Below are positions 46,158-56,300 of a stretch of 64,000 bases of DNA, piece after piece (the first letter of the stretch is position 1; every line of letters starts with the position of its first letter). Made by a program: the position numbers and the translations under genes. Under the pieces are notes generated by a model. It was not told the DNA's origin and made no database searches. It worked only from the letters and a program-made list of their open reading frames with translations. Source of the stretch: Stenotrophomonas nitritireducens (GTDB taxonomy: Bacteria > Pseudomonadota > Gammaproteobacteria > Xanthomonadales > Xanthomonadaceae); the NCBI RefSeq assembly GCF_001431425.1, contig NZ_LDJG01000028.1, positions 28,476 through 92,475 on the forward strand. The letters are read 5' to 3'.

Positions 46158-47573
46158 ATGCGCCGTCTCGCCTTCGCCATCGCCGCCGTGCTCGCCTGCG
46201 CCAGCGCGCAGGCCGCCCCTACCCGCATTTCCGAGCAGGCCCTGGCAACGGCCGCGGAACTGCGCGAGCAGGCGCTGGCCGACGACACCGGCTGGAAGGT
46301 GGTCGAATCGCTGACCACCGAGGTCGGCCCGCGCCTGGCCGGCAGCGAGGCCGATGCGCGCGCGGTGGAATGGGCCAAGGCCAAGTTCAAGGCACTGGGC
46401 TTCGACAAGGTGTGGACCGAGCCGGTCACCTTCCCCAAGTGGGAGCGCCGCAGCGAACACGCGCAGGTGCTGGGTGCGCACGCGCAGCCGCTGGCGATCA
46501 CCGCGTTGGGCGGCAGCCCCGGCGGCAACGCCGAGGGCGAAGTGGTGCGCTTCGACAGCCTCGAAGCGCTGAAGGCGGCGCCGGCCGGTTCGCTGGCCGG
46601 CAAGATCGCCTTCATCGACTACCAGATGACGCGCAGCCGCAGCGGCGAGGACTACGACATCGGCGGCACCATCCGCAGCCGCGGTCCCTCCGAGGCGATC
46701 CGCAAGGGCGCGGTCGGCTACATCATGCGTTCGGCCGGTACCGACTCGCACCGCGTGCCGCATACCGGCATTACCCGGTTCGACGAAGGCCTGGTGCCGG
46801 TGCCGTCGGCGGCGCTGTCGGTGCCGGATGCCGACCAGCTGGCGCGGCTGGTCGCGCGCGGCCCGACCCGCATCCGCATGGCGCTGGACTGCGGCTGGGA
46901 CGGCAGCTACACCTCGCAGAACGTCATTGGCGAGATCACCGGCCGCAGCCTGCCGAAGGAAGTGGTGGTGATCGGCGGCCACCTCGATTCGTGGGACCTG
47001 GGTACCGGCGCGATCGACGACGGTGCCGGCGTCGGCATCACCATGGCCGCCGGCCACCTGATCGGCCAGCTCAAGCAGGCGCCCAAGCGCACCATCCGCG
47101 TGATCGCCTTCGCCAACGAGGAGCAGGGCCTGCACGGCGGGTTCGCCTACGCCGCCGCGCGGGTCAAGGCCAAGCAGATCCCGCTGCAGCACATCGCCGC
47201 CGAAAGCGACTTCGGCGCCGGCCGCATCTACGCGTTCAACACCGGCTCGGGCAATCCCGCCGATTCGCGCGAGGCCACCGCGCAGATCGCCCGGGTGCTG
47301 GCGCCGCTGGGCATCGAGTACCGTCCGGACGAAGGCGGCCCCGGCCCGGACGTGGGTCCGCTGGCGGCCAAGGGCGGCGCCTGGGCGTGGCTGGCGCAGG
47401 ATGGAACCGACTACTTCGACCTGCACCACACCGCCGACGACACGCTGGACAAGATCGACCCGAAGGCGCTGGCGCAGAACGTGGCCGCCTATACCGTGTT
47501 CGCCTACCTCGCCGCCGAATCGGATGGCAGTTTCGGCAGCGAAGCCAAGGACGTGGTGCCGCCGAAGGAGTGA
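46158..47573 (+). CDS. M28-family zinc peptidase, exported
   Basis: A 471-residue secreted metallopeptidase, probably an aminopeptidase or carboxypeptidase (PA-domain containing M28). The signal peptide MRRLAFAIAAVLACASAQAA is cut before PTR. A PA-like insert lies at about 110-240. Zinc ligands are H275 in GGHLDSWD, the Asp of AIDDGAGV, the Glu pair in FANEEQGLHGG, an Asp in AAESDFGAG and a His in LHHTADDT. The ATG at 46158 starts the signal peptide; GGAG is nearby. It is a single gene followed by a palindrome. Confidence 0.92.
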   Translation: MRRLAFAIAAVLACASAQAAPTRISEQALATAAELREQALADDTGWKVVESLTTEVGPRLAGSEADARAVEWAKAKFKALGFDKVWTEPVTFPKWERRSEHAQVLGAHAQPLAITALGGSPGGNAEGEVVRFDSLEALKAAPAGSLAGKIAFIDYQMTRSRSGEDYDIGGTIRSRGPSEAIRKGAVGYIMRSAGTDSHRVPHTGITRFDEGLVPVPSAALSVPDADQLARLVARGPTRIRMALDCGWDGSYTSQNVIGEITGRSLPKEVVVIGGHLDSWDLGTGAIDDGAGVGITMAAGHLIGQLKQAPKRTIRVIAFANEEQGLHGGFAYAAARVKAKQIPLQHIAAESDFGAGRIYAFNTGSGNPADSREATAQIARVLAPLGIEYRPDEGGPGPDVGPLAAKGGAWAWLAQDGTDYFDLHHTADDTLDKIDPKALAQNVAAYTVFAYLAAESDGSFGSEAKDVVPPKE

Positions 47574-47651
47574 AGCCGGCAAGGCGGGGAGCACAGACGC
47601 TTCCGCGCGGATGCGCCGCTGGACATTCCCGCCGCTCATCGTAGTTCTCCC

Positions 47652-47720
47652 TGCAGGAGCGGCCTAAGCCGCGATGGAATTTTCCAGATAAAGCCCCATC
47701 GCGGCTGAAGCCGTTCCTGC
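47652..47720 (+). repeat. GTAG-type palindromic element
   Basis: TGCAGGAGCGGCCTAAGCCG and CGGCTGAAGCCGTTCCTGC form an inverted repeat in the gap between the M28 peptidase and nadE. Same family as at 7379 and 39395. Confidence 0.8.
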
Positions 47721-47794
47721 GAAAACCGCTCTTTCCTCCCTGCTCACTTCCGTCTGGGATAATGGCCGGCAACGCATCGCATGACGGCCATCCC

Positions 47795-49435
47795 ATGACC
47801 CCCCGATCCCTCCGCATTGCCCTGGCGCAGTACGACTTCCCGGTCGGCGACGTGGCCGGCAACAGCGCGCGCATCATCGAACTGACCCAGATCGCACGCG
47901 ACGAATACGGCGCCGATGTGGTGCTGTTCCCCGAACTGGCGGTCAGCGGCTACCCGCCGGAAGACCTGCTGCTGCGCCCGGCGTTCCTGCGCGAGTGCGA
48001 GCAGGCGGTTGCGCGCATCGCCGCGCAGGCGCAGGGCATCGTCGCCGTGGTCGGCTGGCCGCAGAGCGCCGGCGCGGTCGTGTACAACGCCGCCAGCGTG
48101 CTGCGCGACGGCGCCGTTGCGGCCACCTACCGCAAGCGCGAGCTGCCCAACTACGCGGTGTTCGACGAACGCCGCTATTTCGACGTCGATCCGGACGGCG
48201 GCAACTGCGTGTTCGAAGTCGGCGGAGTGAAGCTCGGCGTGCTGGTCTGCGAGGATCTGTGGTTCGCCGAACCGCTGGCCGCGACCGTGGCCGAAGGCGC
48301 CGAACTGGTGCTGGTGCCCAACGCCTCGCCCTACGAGCGCGGCAAGCATGCCCAGCGCGACGCGCTGATGGCCGAGCGCAGCCGCGACAGCGGCGCCGCC
48401 ATCGCCTACGTCAATCTCGTCGGCGCGCAGGATGCGCTGGTCTTCGACGGTGCCTCCGTGGTTGCCGACGGCAACGGCACGGTGCATCCGGCGGCGCTGG
48501 CCTTCGCCGAGGAGATGCTGGTGCTCGAGTACGACGCCGACGCGCGCGCGTTCATGCCGCTGCGCTGGATCGACGACGGCGACGAAAGCATGGATGCGCT
48601 GGCCTGGCGCGCGGTCACCCGCGGCATCCAGGACTACTGCCGGAAGAACGGCTTCCGCAAGGTGTGGCTGGGCCTGTCCGGCGGCATCGATTCGGCGCTG
48701 GTGCTGGCGCTGGCGGTCGATGCGCTGGGCGCGGACAACGTCACCGCGGTGGCGCTGCCCTCGCGTTACACCGCCGATCTCTCCAACGACCTGGCCGCCG
48801 AGCAGTGCCGCGCCCTGGGCGTGAAGCTGGAGACGGTGCCGATCGAGCCGGCCTTCCAGGGGCTGATGCAGTCGCTGTCGGCGATGTTCGAGGGCCAGGC
48901 TGCGGACGTGACCGAGGAGAACCTGCAGTCGCGCAGCCGCGGCGTGATCATGATGGCGCTGGCCAACAAGTTCGGCGGGCTGCTGCTGACCACCGGCAAC
49001 AAGAGCGAGTACGCGGTCGGCTACGCCACCATCTACGGCGACATGTGTGGCGGCTATGCGCCGCTGAAGGACCTGTACAAGACCGAGGTCTACGGCCTGT
49101 CCAAATGGCGCAACACCGTCGGCGGCGCGCCGGTGATCCCCCCGGCGGTGATCGCGCGGGCGCCCTCGGCCGAACTGCGCGAGAACCAGACCGACCAGGA
49201 TTCGCTGCCGGCCTACGACGTGCTCGACGGCATCCTCTACCGCTACATCGACCAGGAACAGTCGCGCGAGGACATCGTCGCCGCCGGCTACGCGCCGGAA
49301 GTGGTGGAGCGGGTGCTGCGGCTGGTGCGCATCAGCGAATGGAAGCGGCACCAGGCCGCGCCGGGGCCGAAGGTCTCGCGCCGTGCGTTCGGCCGCGAGC
49401 GGCGCTACCCGATCAGCAACGGTTACCGAGGCTGA
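47795..49435 (+). CDS. nadE: Glutamine-dependent NAD+ synthetase
   Basis: Converts nicotinate adenine dinucleotide to NAD+ with glutamine as nitrogen source. The 546 residues hold an N-terminal nitrilase-type amidase with the E47 (LFPELAVSGY), K114 (TYRKRELPNY), C152 (GVLVCEDLW) triad and a C-terminal synthetase with the ATP-binding GLSGGIDSAL. I use the ATG at 47795: an earlier in-frame ATG at 47762 overlaps a GATAAT -10-like hexamer (47758-47763), and the family begins close to SLRIALAQYDFPVGD. It converges with the methyltransferase gene 42 bases away. Confidence 0.95.
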   Translation: MTPRSLRIALAQYDFPVGDVAGNSARIIELTQIARDEYGADVVLFPELAVSGYPPEDLLLRPAFLRECEQAVARIAAQAQGIVAVVGWPQSAGAVVYNAASVLRDGAVAATYRKRELPNYAVFDERRYFDVDPDGGNCVFEVGGVKLGVLVCEDLWFAEPLAATVAEGAELVLVPNASPYERGKHAQRDALMAERSRDSGAAIAYVNLVGAQDALVFDGASVVADGNGTVHPAALAFAEEMLVLEYDADARAFMPLRWIDDGDESMDALAWRAVTRGIQDYCRKNGFRKVWLGLSGGIDSALVLALAVDALGADNVTAVALPSRYTADLSNDLAAEQCRALGVKLETVPIEPAFQGLMQSLSAMFEGQAADVTEENLQSRSRGVIMMALANKFGGLLLTTGNKSEYAVGYATIYGDMCGGYAPLKDLYKTEVYGLSKWRNTVGGAPVIPPAVIARAPSAELRENQTDQDSLPAYDVLDGILYRYIDQEQSREDIVAAGYAPEVVERVLRLVRISEWKRHQAAPGPKVSRRAFGRERRYPISNGYRG

Positions 49436-49477
49436 CGGCGCGGCCGTTCTCGATCGAGACCGGCCATGCCAGCGTGA

Positions 49478-50287
49478 TCATCGCCTGGCGCGGAACACCC
49501 ACTGGCCCTGAGGCACCCCGGCCTCCACCGAATGGACCCGCAGCGCCTGTGCATCGGCGAAACCGGCCTCCCGCAGCGTCACGAGCAGTTCCCAGCCGAA
49601 ATGATGGAAACACGGCACGCCACCGGATACCGGGTCGCCGTGGTACTCGGGCTCGCCATCGAACTCGATCCGCCCGTCCTCCCGCAGCCAGGCAATCCGC
49701 CTGCTGCCGGCCGTGTCCTCGTAGAACGGAACCGTGAACACGAACACGCCCCCCGGCCGCACGACCCGCGCGACTTCCCGCAAGGCGTCCTCGTAAGCGG
49801 GAATATGTTCCAGGACATCCAGACTGACCACAGCGTCGAGACTGCCATCCACGAAATCCAACGCAGTCAGGTCCCGCGGGACCAAGCGCTCTAAAATCCG
49901 GTTCCTCCACATCCACAACTGCAGCCGCAGCCGGCGGCGCGGATGCAGGCCGTATTCGCCCCCGTACAGTTTTCCAACGTGCGTACGCAGCATGCGATAG
50001 AAAAAGCTGACCTGTTCCGTCGCATATACGCGCGCCGTCCCAGCATCGCTCAATGCTTCAAGCAGCACCTGGACCACGGCACGCTGGCGTGTATTGGCGC
50101 CACAGACGCCACAATGCAGCCGCTCGCGTATTTCGCCGTTGGGATCGCCAAGGAAATCCGTCATTTCCCGGCAAAGCGGACAACGGCCGCGCAAAGGCTG
50201 CTGCAATACCGACGCCCGTTCCTCGGCCAGCCAATCATCCATCGCAGACTGCCACTGCCGCAGGTCGTGCAGTCCGCGAATGCTCAC
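49478..50287 (-). CDS. Zinc-ribbon class I methyltransferase
   Basis: A 269-residue protein with an N-terminal four-cysteine module (CPLC near residue 37 and CGVC near 59) and a methyltransferase core recognisable from LDFVDGSLDAVVSLDVLEHI, ALREVARVVRPGG and VPFYED. The usual glycine-rich motif I is weak. The substrate is unknown. The GTG start at 50287 overlaps the stop of the SpoU-type gene (GTGA), so the two are translationally coupled; an internal ATG 48 bases on is an alternative. Its GC content looks lower than its neighbours', a hint of separate origin. Confidence 0.72.
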   Translation of the reverse strand: MSIRGLHDLRQWQSAMDDWLAEERASVLQQPLRGRCPLCREMTDFLGDPNGEIRERLHCGVCGANTRQRAVVQVLLEALSDAGTARVYATEQVSFFYRMLRTHVGKLYGGEYGLHPRRRLRLQLWMWRNRILERLVPRDLTALDFVDGSLDAVVSLDVLEHIPAYEDALREVARVVRPGGVFVFTVPFYEDTAGSRRIAWLREDGRIEFDGEPEYHGDPVSGGVPCFHHFGWELLVTLREAGFADAQALRVHSVEAGVPQGQWVFRARR

Positions 50288-51123
50288 CCGGCAGTGCCGC
50301 GATTGGCGGCGATGGACAGGAACACCGCGGTGGCGGCAGCCACGTTCAGGCTCTCCACCGCGCCGGTGCCGGGAATGGACAGGCGCAGGTCGCAGTTCTG
50401 CGCGAAGCCGCGGTCCATGCCCTCGCCCTCGGCGCCCATCACATAGACCATGCGCGATGGCAGCGTAGCGGTGAACAGGTCCTGGCCGCCGTCCACCAGC
50501 GTCGCCGCCAGCGCGAAGCCGGCGTCGCGCAGCTGCGACAGCGCCTGCGGCAGCGCCGGCAGGCGCACCAGCGGCACCGCTTCGGCGCCGCCCTCGGCCA
50601 CGCGCGCGGCGGCGCCGGACAGGCTCAGCGTCGAATCGGCCGGCAGCAGGATGCCGGCCGCGCCGAAGTGCGCGGCCGAACGCAGGATCGCGCCGAAGTT
50701 GTGCGGGTTGCCCACGCCGTCCAGCCACAGCGCCAGCGCCGGCCCGTCGCCGAGCGCCGCCAGCCAGGCGGCCAGCGGCTGCGGTTCGTCGCGCAGCACG
50801 TCGGCCACCACGCCTTCGTGGTGGGTGGTGGCGGCGAGCTTGTTGAGGTCGCCCTCGCCCACCACCCGATAGCCCACACGGTTGGCCACGCACCACTTCA
50901 GCAGCGGCTGCAAACGCGGGATCAGCGCCTCGGCCAGGTATAGCTTGCGCAACGCCTGCGGACGGCGCGCATGCATCGCCAGCACCGCATTGACGCCGTA
51001 CAGGCGCAGTTCGTCGTTGCCGCGGATGGGGCCATCACCCTCGCCGCGCCCGCCGGCGGGTGCCAGCGGCTTGGCACGCGGGGGACGTGCGGAAGGACGG
51101 CGGTTGTTCCAGGGGCTGTTCAC
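50284..51123 (-). CDS. SpoU/TrmH-family RNA 2'-O-methyltransferase
   Basis: A 279-residue SPOUT methyltransferase. A basic N-terminal tail precedes the substrate-binding domain (LRLYGVNAVLAMHARRP). The knotted catalytic domain has motif 1 DGVGNPHNFGAILRSA with the conserved Asn-Arg, motif 2 VMGAEGEGM and motif 3 LSIPGTGAVESLNVAAA. It resembles E. coli YfiF and RlmB; which RNA position it modifies is not clear, so no symbol is given. It is followed by the zinc-ribbon methyltransferase with a four-base overlap and preceded by the AGCS symporter stop 15 bases away. Confidence 0.88.
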   Translation of the reverse strand: MNSPWNNRRPSARPPRAKPLAPAGGRGEGDGPIRGNDELRLYGVNAVLAMHARRPQALRKLYLAEALIPRLQPLLKWCVANRVGYRVVGEGDLNKLAATTHHEGVVADVLRDEPQPLAAWLAALGDGPALALWLDGVGNPHNFGAILRSAAHFGAAGILLPADSTLSLSGAAARVAEGGAEAVPLVRLPALPQALSQLRDAGFALAATLVDGGQDLFTATLPSRMVYVMGAEGEGMDRGFAQNCDLRLSIPGTGAVESLNVAAATAVFLSIAANRGTAG

Positions 51124-51138
51124 TGCGCTCGCGCTCGC

Positions 51139-52641
51139 TTACTTGTTGCCGCGCCAGAAATCGGCGTTCTTGATGCCCAGGGCATCGGGATTGAAGACCG
51201 GGTCCAGGCCCTGCTTCTTCTGCCGCTCGTAGTCGGTCAGCGCCAGCATCGCCGGCTTCTGCAGGATCAGGATCGCCACCACGTTGAGCCAGGCCATCAG
51301 GCCGACGCCGATGTCGCCCAGTGCCCACGCCATCTTGGCGTTGTGGAAGGCGCCGAACACCACCATGCCCATGATGCCCAGGCGCAGCAGCAGCGTCGCC
51401 GCCGGATGCGTGCGGTTGCTGCCGGCCAGGTAGGTCAGGTTGGTCTCGGCCATGTAGTAGTAGGCCATGATCGTGGTGAAGGCGAAGAAGAACAACGCCA
51501 GCGCCACGAAGCCCGCGCCCCAGCCCGGCAGCACCGATTCCACCGCGGCTTGGGTGAACAGCGCGCCTTCGGAGGGCTGCACGCCGGGTACGCCGGTGAC
51601 GATGGCTTCCAGCCGGGTGACCCCGCCTTCGGCCACTTCACGGAACACGTTGTACATGCCGGTGGACAGCACCAGGAACGCGGTGGAGGTGCACACCAGC
51701 ATGGTGTCGAAGTAGATGGCGAAAGCCTGCACGTAACCCTGCTTGGCCGGGTGCGAGACCTCGGCCGCGGCGGCGGCGTGCGGGCCGGTGCCCTGGCCGG
51801 CCTCGTTGGCGTAGATGCCGCGCTTGACGCCCCAGGCGATGGCTTGGCCGATGATGCCGCCGAACGCCGCATGCGCGCCGAACGCGCTGGAGAAGATGTC
51901 GGCGAACATCGTCGGCACCTTGCTGGCGTTGAGCATCATCACCACGATCGCCATCAGGATGAAGCCCAGCGCCATGAACGGCACGATCACTTCGGCGAAG
52001 CTGGCGATGCGCTTGACGCCGCCGAAGATGATCACGCCCAGCAGCACCGCCACGGCCAGGCCGATCCACAGCTTCATGCTGGCCGCCCCACCCACCGTTG
52101 CGCAGGCGTCGGCACCGGTGCACAGCACGTTGACCGCGCTGTCGGCGATGGCGTTGGCCTGCACGCCCGGCAGCAGGAAACCGGCGGCGATGACCGTGGC
52201 CACGGCGAAGGTCGCCGCATACCACTTCAGGCCCATCGCCTTTTCGATGTAGTAGGCCGGGCCGCCGCGGTAGCGGCCTTCGGCATCCTTGGTCTTGTAG
52301 ATCTGCGCCAGCGTCGATTCCACATAGGAGGTGGAAGCGCCGAGGAAGCCCATCACCCACATCCAGAAGATCGCGCCCGGACCGCCGTAGGCGATGGCGG
52401 TGGCGACGCCGGCGATGTTGCCGATGCCCATGCGCCCGGCCATCGACATGGCCAGCGCCTGGAACGAGGACACGCCCGCGTCGGATTTCTGCCCGCGCAC
52501 GGTGAGGCGGCACATCTCCGCGAAACCACGGATCTGCATGAAGCGGGTGCGCAGGGTGAACCACAGGCCAGCGCCCAGGCACATGAAGATCAGCGCATTG
52601 CTCCAGATGATGCCATTTACGAATTCGACGATGGATTCCAC
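51139..52641 (-). CDS. Alanine/glycine:cation symporter (AGCS family)
   Basis: A 500-residue, roughly eleven-helix sodium-coupled amino acid importer. Signature blocks are GMGNIAG-like MGIGNIAGVATAIAYGGPGA, the ESTLAQIYKT loop, GPAYYIEKAMGLKW, and the ANEAGQGTGPHAAAAAEV region typical of AGCS carriers. It imports alanine, glycine or a similar amino acid. It precedes the SpoU-type gene by 15 bases on the same strand, so they may be co-transcribed, though the functions are not linked. Confidence 0.92.
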   Translation of the reverse strand: MESIVEFVNGIIWSNALIFMCLGAGLWFTLRTRFMQIRGFAEMCRLTVRGQKSDAGVSSFQALAMSMAGRMGIGNIAGVATAIAYGGPGAIFWMWVMGFLGASTSYVESTLAQIYKTKDAEGRYRGGPAYYIEKAMGLKWYAATFAVATVIAAGFLLPGVQANAIADSAVNVLCTGADACATVGGAASMKLWIGLAVAVLLGVIIFGGVKRIASFAEVIVPFMALGFILMAIVVMMLNASKVPTMFADIFSSAFGAHAAFGGIIGQAIAWGVKRGIYANEAGQGTGPHAAAAAEVSHPAKQGYVQAFAIYFDTMLVCTSTAFLVLSTGMYNVFREVAEGGVTRLEAIVTGVPGVQPSEGALFTQAAVESVLPGWGAGFVALALFFFAFTTIMAYYYMAETNLTYLAGSNRTHPAATLLLRLGIMGMVVFGAFHNAKMAWALGDIGVGLMAWLNVVAILILQKPAMLALTDYERQKKQGLDPVFNPDALGIKNADFWRGNK

Positions 52642-52755
52642 GCGGGCTCCCGGGTAGCTGAAGGGAAAGCAGGCAAGCTGCCGATTCTTCCATGATTCCG
52701 CAGCGATAGGCAGATGTCGCGACCCCTGCCTTCCAGGCAGGAGATAACCAGGACG

Positions 52756-53310
52756 TCAGGGGGTATAGCCGCCGGTTGTGGGCCGGGGCCACGCCCGCAG
52801 GCGGGAGAAGCAGCGCAGGTCGTGCAGCATGCCGTCCTTGAGCACGGCCTGGCGTTCCAGGCCCTCCTCGGTGAAGCCGTTGCTGAGCAGCACCCGCGCC
52901 GAGGCGGGATTGCCGGTCATGACCTGCGCCGCCAGCCGGTACAGGCCCAGTTCGTCCATCACCCAGGGCGCGAAGGCGGCCACGACCCGGGTCATGATCC
53001 CCTGCCCCCAGTGGCGCCGGCCCAGCCAATAGCCGAGCGTCGCGCCGTGGCGGCGCTCGCCGCTGCCGGGCTGCACGCCGATGCCGCCGCAGGCCTCACC
53101 GTCGATCTCCAAGGCGAACACCGGCGCGGACAGATCCACCACCTGCCCGGACAGGAACGCCTCGCCGTCGGCGCGGGTGTAGGGATGCGGGAAGCGCGTG
53201 CTCAGCCCGCGCGAGACGTCCGCATCGTCGGCATGCCGCAGCAGCGGCGCCAGGTCTTCCGGCCGCCACCGCCGCAGTTGCACGCCCGCGGCGGCCGGCG
53301 GTTCACGCAT
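52756..53310 (-). CDS. GNAT-family N-acetyltransferase (RimJ/RimL type)
   Basis: A 184-residue acetyltransferase. VQLRRWRPEDLAPLLRHADD opens the GNAT fold, and the acetyl-CoA site appears as LGYWLGRRHWGQGIMTRVV; the last part NPASARVLLSNGFTEEG matches the RimJ/RimL subgroup acting on N-termini or small amines. The ATG at 53310 overlaps the stop of the RND pump gene (stop at 53303-53305) by a few bases; GTG at 53316 is an alternative. It is the last gene of the adaptor-pump-acetyltransferase operon; the substrate is unknown. Confidence 0.85.
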   Translation of the reverse strand: MREPPAAAGVQLRRWRPEDLAPLLRHADDADVSRGLSTRFPHPYTRADGEAFLSGQVVDLSAPVFALEIDGEACGGIGVQPGSGERRHGATLGYWLGRRHWGQGIMTRVVAAFAPWVMDELGLYRLAAQVMTGNPASARVLLSNGFTEEGLERQAVLKDGMLHDLRCFSRLRAWPRPTTGGYTP

Positions 53311-56300
53311 GCCCACCCACCGACGGCGTCTGGCTCTCCTGCCTGGCCAGTTCGTTGGCCACCGTTTCCGGCGACTGCGTATACGGTGCCAGCAGCGCGT
53401 AGAACGCCGGCACCACGAACAGCGACAGGAAGGTGGAGACGGCGACGCCGAAGATCACCACGACGCCGATGGTACCGCGGCTGGCCGAACCCGGGCCGCC
53501 GGCCAGCACCAGCGGCACCGCGCCGACCACGGTGGCGATGGAGGTCATCAGGATCGGGCGCAGACGCACCGTCGAGGCCTCGACGATGGCCTGGTGCACG
53601 TTGCGGCCCTCGTCGCGCAGCTGGTTGGCGAACTCCACGATCAGGATGCCGTTCTTGGCCGCCAGACCGACCAGCATGACGATGCCGATCTGGCTGAACA
53701 GATTGAGCGTGCCGCCGCTGAGGTAGAGGCCGACGAAGGCGCCGAGCACGCCCAGCGGCACCGTGAGCATGATCACCAGCGGGTGGATGAAGCTCTCGAA
53801 CTGCGCGGCCAGCACCAGGTAGACCACCAGCAGGGCCATGGCGAAGGTCAGCAGCACCGCGCTGCCGGCGCTCTGGTACTCGCGCGACTCGCCCTTCCAG
53901 TCGATCTGCGCGTACTCGGGCAGCTCCTCGCGCGCGACCTGCTGCACCCAGGCGATGGTCTCGCCCAGCGTGTGGCCGGGCGCGACGCTGGCGCTGATGG
54001 TGATCGAGCGCAGCCGGTTGAAGCGGTTCAGGGTGCCGGCCTCGGCCACTTCGCTGAGGCTGACCAGGTTGGACAGCGGCACCAGTTCGCCCGAGCGCGC
54101 GCGCACCTGGATCGCCGCCAGGTCGGCCGGCGAGGTGCGGCCCTCGCGCCCGGCCTGCACCAGCACGTCGTATTCCTCGCCGTTGTCGACGAAGGTGGTG
54201 ACGCGGCGCGAGCCCATCATCGTTTCCAGCGCGCGGCCGATGTCGGTCACGCTCACGCCCAGGTCGGCGGCGCGCTGGCGATCGATGTTCACCCGCATCT
54301 GCGGGCGGGTTTCCTTGTAGTCCGAATCGGCGCCAACCAGGCCCGGATAATCGGCCATGCGCGCCAGCAGGCGGTCGCGCCACTGCGCGATCTCCGCGTA
54401 TTCCGGTCCGCCCAGCACCACCTGGAACGGCTGCCCGAAGCTGCGCACCAGGCCGCCGCCGACCTGGGTGCGCACGCGCACGCCGCTCAGGCCGTTGAGC
54501 TCCTTCTGCAGCGCGTTGGCGACATCGGTGGTGGCCTCGCGGCGCTCGCGCCACGGCTGCAGGAACACGCTGATGCGGCCGGTGTGCATTTCCTCGTTAT
54601 TGCCCCAGCCGCCGGGCACGCGCGGGTTGGCGCGCACGATGGGCTCCTTCGGGCCGACGAAGCGGCCGACGATGCGCTCGACCTGCTGCACCTGGCCGAC
54701 GGTGTAGTCGAAGCCGGCGCCTTCCGGGCCGTCGATCATGATCTGGAACGAGCCGCGGTCCTCGGCCGGCGCAAGTTCCGAGGGCAGCATCCGGAACAGG
54801 CCCCAGCTCGCGCCCAGCGCGGCCAGCATCACCAGGCCGAACATCCAGCTGCGCTGCACATGACGGTCCAGCACGCGGCCGTAAGCCGCCGCCACGCGCG
54901 CCAGCTGGCGATTGATGAAGCCATTGATGCGGTTGGTCTTCTGCTCGCTGTGCGGCTTGAGCAGCTTGGAGGCCATCATCGGCGTCAGGGTCAGTGCGAC
55001 GAAGGCCGACAGCGCCACCGCCGCGGCCAGCGCCACCGCCAGCTCGCGGAACAACCGGCCGGTATTGCCTTCGAGGAAACCGACCGGCAGGAACACCGCC
55101 ACCAGCACCGCGGTGGTGGCGATCACCGCGAACGCCACCTGCGCGGTGCCGCGCCGCGCGGCCACCAGCGGCGGTTCGCCCAGGTCGATGCGGCGCTGCA
55201 CGTTCTCCACCACCACGATGGCGTCGTCCACCACCAGGCCGATGCACAGCACCAGCGCCAGCAGGGTGAACAGGTTGATCGAGAAGCCGAAGGCGAACAG
55301 CGCGATGAACGCCGCCACCAGGCACACCGGTACCGTCACCGCCGGGATCAGCGCCGCGCGCAGGCTGCCCAGGAACAGCCAGATCACCACCAGCACCAGC
55401 AGCATCGCCTCCACCAGGGTGGCGTAGACGCGCTCCACCGCCGCCTCGATGAAGGTGGTGTTGTCGAAGGCGACGAAGATATGGGTGCCGGCCGGCAGCG
55501 TTTTGGCGATGCGCTCGGCCTCGGCGCGGGTGGCCCGGGCCACGTCCAGCGCGTTGGCGGTGGAGGTCTTGACGATGCCCATGCCGATGCCGGGCTCGCC
55601 GTTGCTGCGGTAATAGGCGCGGCGCTCGGCCGAGGCCAGCTCCACCTTGGCCACGTCGCCCAGCCGTACCACGTAGCCGTCGTTGCCCTTGCCCAGCGGG
55701 ATGCTGGCGAAGTCGGCCGGCGCCACGTAGCTGCGCTCCACGCGCAGGGTGAAGTCGCGGTCGGCCGATTCGATGCGTCCGGCCGGCAGCTCCACGTTCT
55801 CGTTGCGCAGCGCGGTTTCCACCTCGCCCACGGTCAGCCCGCGCGCGGCCAGCTGGTCGCGGTCCAGCCAGATGCGCATGGCGTAGCGCTGGCGGCCGCC
55901 GATCATCACCCGCGCGACGCCGTCGATGCTGGAGAAGCGGTCGACCACGTAGCGTTCGGCGTAGTCGCTGAGCTCCAGCGTGTCCATCGCCGAGGAGCTC
56001 ATGTTGAACCAGATGATCGGATCGGCGTCGCTCTCGACCTTGGCCACTTCCGGCGGGCGCGCCTCCTCGGGCATGCGGTCGGCGACGCGGCTGACCGCGT
56101 CGCGCACGTCGTTGGCGGCGGCCTCGATGTCGCGGTTGGCGGTGAACTCGATGCTCACCGAGGCGCGGCCGTTGGTGCTGCGCGCATTGATGGTGTCGAT
56201 GCCCTCGATGCCGGCCAGCGCGTCTTCCAGCACCTGGGTGATGCGGCTCTCGATCACCGCCGCCGAGGCGCCGGTGTAATCGACCGAGACCGAAACGATG

